33,394 nucleotides of DNA, from positions 1 through 33,394 of the forward strand of contig CAKSRS010000026.1 of assembly GCA_934487205.1 (NCBI GenBank), written 5' to 3'. The notes beneath the pieces were generated by a model, which saw only the letters and a program-made list of their open reading frames with translations, did no database searches and was not told where the DNA came from. The stretch comes from an uncultured Clostridia bacterium (lineage in GTDB: Bacteria > Bacillota > Clostridia > UBA1381). Every line of letters begins with the position of its first letter. Within the stretch, counting starts at the first letter, position 1. Position numbers and translations under genes: made by a program. Of this stretch, positions 31,946-33,394 are shown in pieces.

Positions 31946-31976
31946 ATTGTATCACTTAAAGTACACTTTAAGTCAA
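31946..31976 (-). promoter_or_regulatory. MerR-type promoter/operator of the cupin-ADH operon
   Basis: On the minus strand TTGACT (31971-31976) and TACAAT (31946-31951) are 19 bases apart, the over-long spacer that MerR activators untwist. The 20-bp inverted repeat ACTTAAAGT-AC-ACTTTAAGT (31954-31973) fills the spacer. It resembles the AdhR/NmlR operators of Firmicutes. Confidence 0.9.
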
Positions 31977-32020
31977 GAGTTTTTTTTTAAAATATAAAAA
32001 AATTTAAAGGAGACCGAAAA

Positions 32021-32446
32021 ATGCTGTACACAGTCGGAGAAATGGCGAAGAAAATAGGTGTTGCGCCGTCAACGCTCAGATACTATGATAAAGAAGGATT
32101 GCTCCCGTTTGTGGAACGCAGCGGCGGCGGAATACGCATGTTCAAGGAAACCGATATGGAGTGGCTGAGGATAATCGAATGTCTTAAAAAAACGGGCATG
32201 CCGATAAAGGAGATAAAAAAATTCGTGGATTGGTGCATGGAGGGCGATTCCACGATAGAGCAAAGGCTCGAATTGATTGACAGACAGCGTGACGCGGTGC
32301 TTGCGCAGATGGAGCAGATGAAAAGCACACTTGCCACGCTTGATTACAAGCATTGGTATTACGAGACGGCGAAAAAAGCCGGAACGTGCAGTGTGCATAA
32401 AACCATGCGGCGGGAGGATATCCCGGAAAGATTTCGGAAAGAATAG
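32021..32446 (+). CDS. MerR-family regulator, AdhR/NmlR-like
   Basis: 141 residues. The N-terminal DNA-binding domain is typical (YTVGEMAKKIGVAPSTLRYY, DKEGLLPFVERSGGGIRMF), followed by a long dimerisation helix (DSTIEQRLELIDRQRDAVLA) and a short Tyr/Trp-rich tail. Cysteines lie in the MPIKEIKKFVDWCMEG region and near the C-terminus (AGTCSVHK); a single thiol sensing electrophilic aldehydes is known for AdhR. AAAGGAGA precedes the start. It is divergent from the cupin-ADH operon, whose promoter has the MerR hallmark geometry, so it likely activates that operon under aldehyde stress. Confidence 0.92.
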   Translation: MLYTVGEMAKKIGVAPSTLRYYDKEGLLPFVERSGGGIRMFKETDMEWLRIIECLKKTGMPIKEIKKFVDWCMEGDSTIEQRLELIDRQRDAVLAQMEQMKSTLATLDYKHWYYETAKKAGTCSVHKTMRREDIPERFRKE

Positions 32447-32450
32447 CAAA

Positions 32451-32530
32451 AACGGACAGAATCCGCAAAACAACCCAAAACGGTCGGCTTTTGCCGACGG
32501 GGAAGTGTTGTGAGATTCTGCCCGTTTTTT
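32451..32530. terminator. Bidirectional terminator with nested hairpins
   Basis: AACGG-A-CAGAATC (32451-32463) pairs with GATTCTG-C-CCGTT (32514-32526), enclosing GTCGGC/GCCGAC around a TTTT loop. T-run at 32525-32530 on the plus strand. It ends merR; the minus-strand His-rich gene stops inside its far edge. Confidence 0.75.
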
Positions 32531-33029
32531 ATTGTTCTTCTTTAAGTTCGCCGTACAATGCCTTGTACTTTTCAAGCTCAGCTGTCAGGCGTTCCACTTC
32601 GTTTTGCAGCTGTGTAACCTGAGTTTTAAGCTGAGAAGTTTCCGACGGCGTGTATGATGCCATTTGCTGCGTAGGGTCTTCGTCGGATAAATTTATATAG
32701 TATATAACCGTTGCAACAATGCCTACAACTATTGTGCAGAACAGTACGCGGCTTGATAAAACGACGTAACGGCTGCGCTTTTGGTTTCTCTGCGAGTTTG
32801 CAATTTTAGACAGCTTGCCGCGGGATGAAATCCTTCCGGACGGCAAGGCACGCAGGATGCGCTCTTTAAGCGAGAGTCCGCTGCTGCCCGAATGTCGGCT
32901 GCTTTTGTGGTATCTGTGATGATGCCCGGAGGTGCGGTGTTCGCCCGATGAGCTGTGATGATGGTGGTGATGGTGATGATGTGTGTTTGTTTCATCACCG
33001 ACTGTTTGCAAATGTTGATTATTCGGCAT
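32529..33029 (-). CDS. His-rich single-pass membrane protein of unknown function
   Basis: 166 residues, not recognised. In order: a polar N-terminal tail with nine consecutive histidines and further His/Ser-rich stretches (residues about 17-50), a basic region (KERILRALPSGR, NQRNQKRSRY), one membrane helix (VLFCTIVVGIVATVIYYI), an acidic spacer, and a C-terminal coiled coil (TSQLKTQVTQLQNEVERLTA). This layout recalls small divisome proteins of the FtsL/DivIC kind, but the His tail is unusual. The His codons are mixed CAT/CAC. A strong AAGGAGG site precedes the start. It lies 24 bases behind addA. The His run could bind metal; no function is assigned. Confidence 0.8.
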   Translation of the reverse strand: MPNNQHLQTVGDETNTHHHHHHHHHSSSGEHRTSGHHHRYHKSSRHSGSSGLSLKERILRALPSGRISSRGKLSKIANSQRNQKRSRYVVLSSRVLFCTIVVGIVATVIYYINLSDEDPTQQMASYTPSETSQLKTQVTQLQNEVERLTAELEKYKALYGELKEEQ

Positions 33030-33053
33030 AAAAGTCCTCCTTAAGACAAATTT

Positions 33054-33394
33054 CTACATCAAGTATAACACAGAATTATCAAAAAATAAATAGATAAGTT
33101 TACATTTCACAGTTTTTTTAGTTATTTTTTCTAAAGCATAGGCATAAAGTTCAAGCTGGCGTGTATATTTTTGGCGGATCTCCTCAATATCGGTGAAGGA
33201 GTCGGTTTTGTAATCCAATAATACAATGCCGCCATCTTCCGAAAACCAGCAGTCTATAATACCCTGAAGGAGAATTTCCTCATCTTGCGGTGCATCGGGA
33301 AAAAGGTATGCGGCGGGCACGGATACCTCAAAAGTTTGCTCGCGCATGACTTTGTCTGCCGACAGCAGGCGTCTGCCTGTTTCCGAGCGGTAAA
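33054..33394 (-). CDS. addA: AddA helicase-nuclease, C-terminal nuclease end (partial)
   Basis: The 113 or so codons in view continue past the window edge, so the start is missing. GIIDCWF and LLDYKTD are the catalytic PD-(D/E)xK nuclease residues of AddA, the partner of AddB in double-strand-break resection, and YTRQLELYAYALEKI is the helix that follows. The frame is open to the end of the window (YRSETGRRLLSADKV precedes the first internal Met at 33347). The complete protein would be about 1,200 residues. It is followed closely by the His-rich gene on the same strand. Confidence 0.88.
   Translation of the reverse strand, partial: YRSETGRRLLSADKVMREQTFEVSVPAAYLFPDAPQDEEILLQGIIDCWFSEDGGIVLLDYKTDSFTDIEEIRQKYTRQLELYAYALEKITKKTVKCKLIYLFFDNSVLYLM

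Noticed and set aside
32960..32990. Poly-His tract as vector or tag contamination.
   Set aside because: His codons are mixed and the frame continues through a native-looking gene with its own ribosome binding site next to addA.

Overview
This 33.4 kb window is bacterial, of moderate G+C, and reads as a Clostridia (Firmicutes) chromosome, probably from an anaerobe. The pointers are a SCIFF ranthipeptide gene with its radical SAM maturase, L,L-diaminopimelate aminotransferase, type III glutamine synthetase, an ANTAR antiterminator, a T-box leader, a BlaI/M56 pair, strong AGGAGG-type ribosome binding sites and sigma-A promoters with 17-bp spacers. I cannot name a genus. No rRNA, tRNA or CRISPR array was seen.

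Layout. 1-3400: an unexplained structured stretch, then a minus-strand operon marR - iron alcohol dehydrogenase - aldehyde dehydrogenase with a nearly ideal promoter/operator. 3500-4400: a scar in which a serine-recombinase remnant abuts a decayed MATE efflux gene. 4586-6408: the SCIFF operon, whose precursor is a perfect two-unit tandem duplication. 6419-9146: a PLP amino acid decarboxylase divergent from an MFS transporter. 9290-9811: a frameshifted secreted SLH-domain pseudogene. 9900-13598: dapL (with a 38-bp palindrome at its promoter), dapF and asnB. 

13640-28079 is a nitrogen-assimilation island. On the minus strand, glnN (GS type III), an Amt-PII fusion, a T-box, asnB and dapF lie in one run. 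On the plus strand comes a three-gene ABC transporter of the TrpXYZ type, preceded by a Tyr/Phe-rich leader peptide and mutually exclusive RNA helices that look like a textbook translation-coupled attenuator. It is followed by a glutamate synthase split over separate genes (GATase, FMN/Fe-S, poly-ferredoxin, FAD oxidoreductase, GXGXG), then a GS-I-type synthetase and an ANTAR response regulator. Both glnN and the glutamate synthase operon start with a promoter followed at once by an intrinsic-terminator hairpin, so leader antitermination is the likely control theme. Ammonium or glutamine enters through Amt and GS, and GOGAT makes glutamate. AsnB and dapF/dapL lead to asparagine, lysine and cell wall.

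28091-29933: a BlaI-type repressor with an M56 (BlaR1-like) metalloprotease whose frame breaks at an A AAA AAC heptamer. 29943-32446: a second aldehyde/alcohol module (iron ADH, carboxymuconolactone decarboxylase-cupin fusion) controlled by a divergent MerR regulator through a 20-bp inverted repeat in a 19-bp promoter spacer. 32529-33394: a His-rich single-pass membrane protein and the C-terminal nuclease end of addA, cut by the window edge.

The strongest candidates for something new are the Tyr/Phe attenuator (18020-18230) and the tandem SCIFF precursor (6080-6343), in which the usual crosslinked Thr appears to be Gly in both copies.
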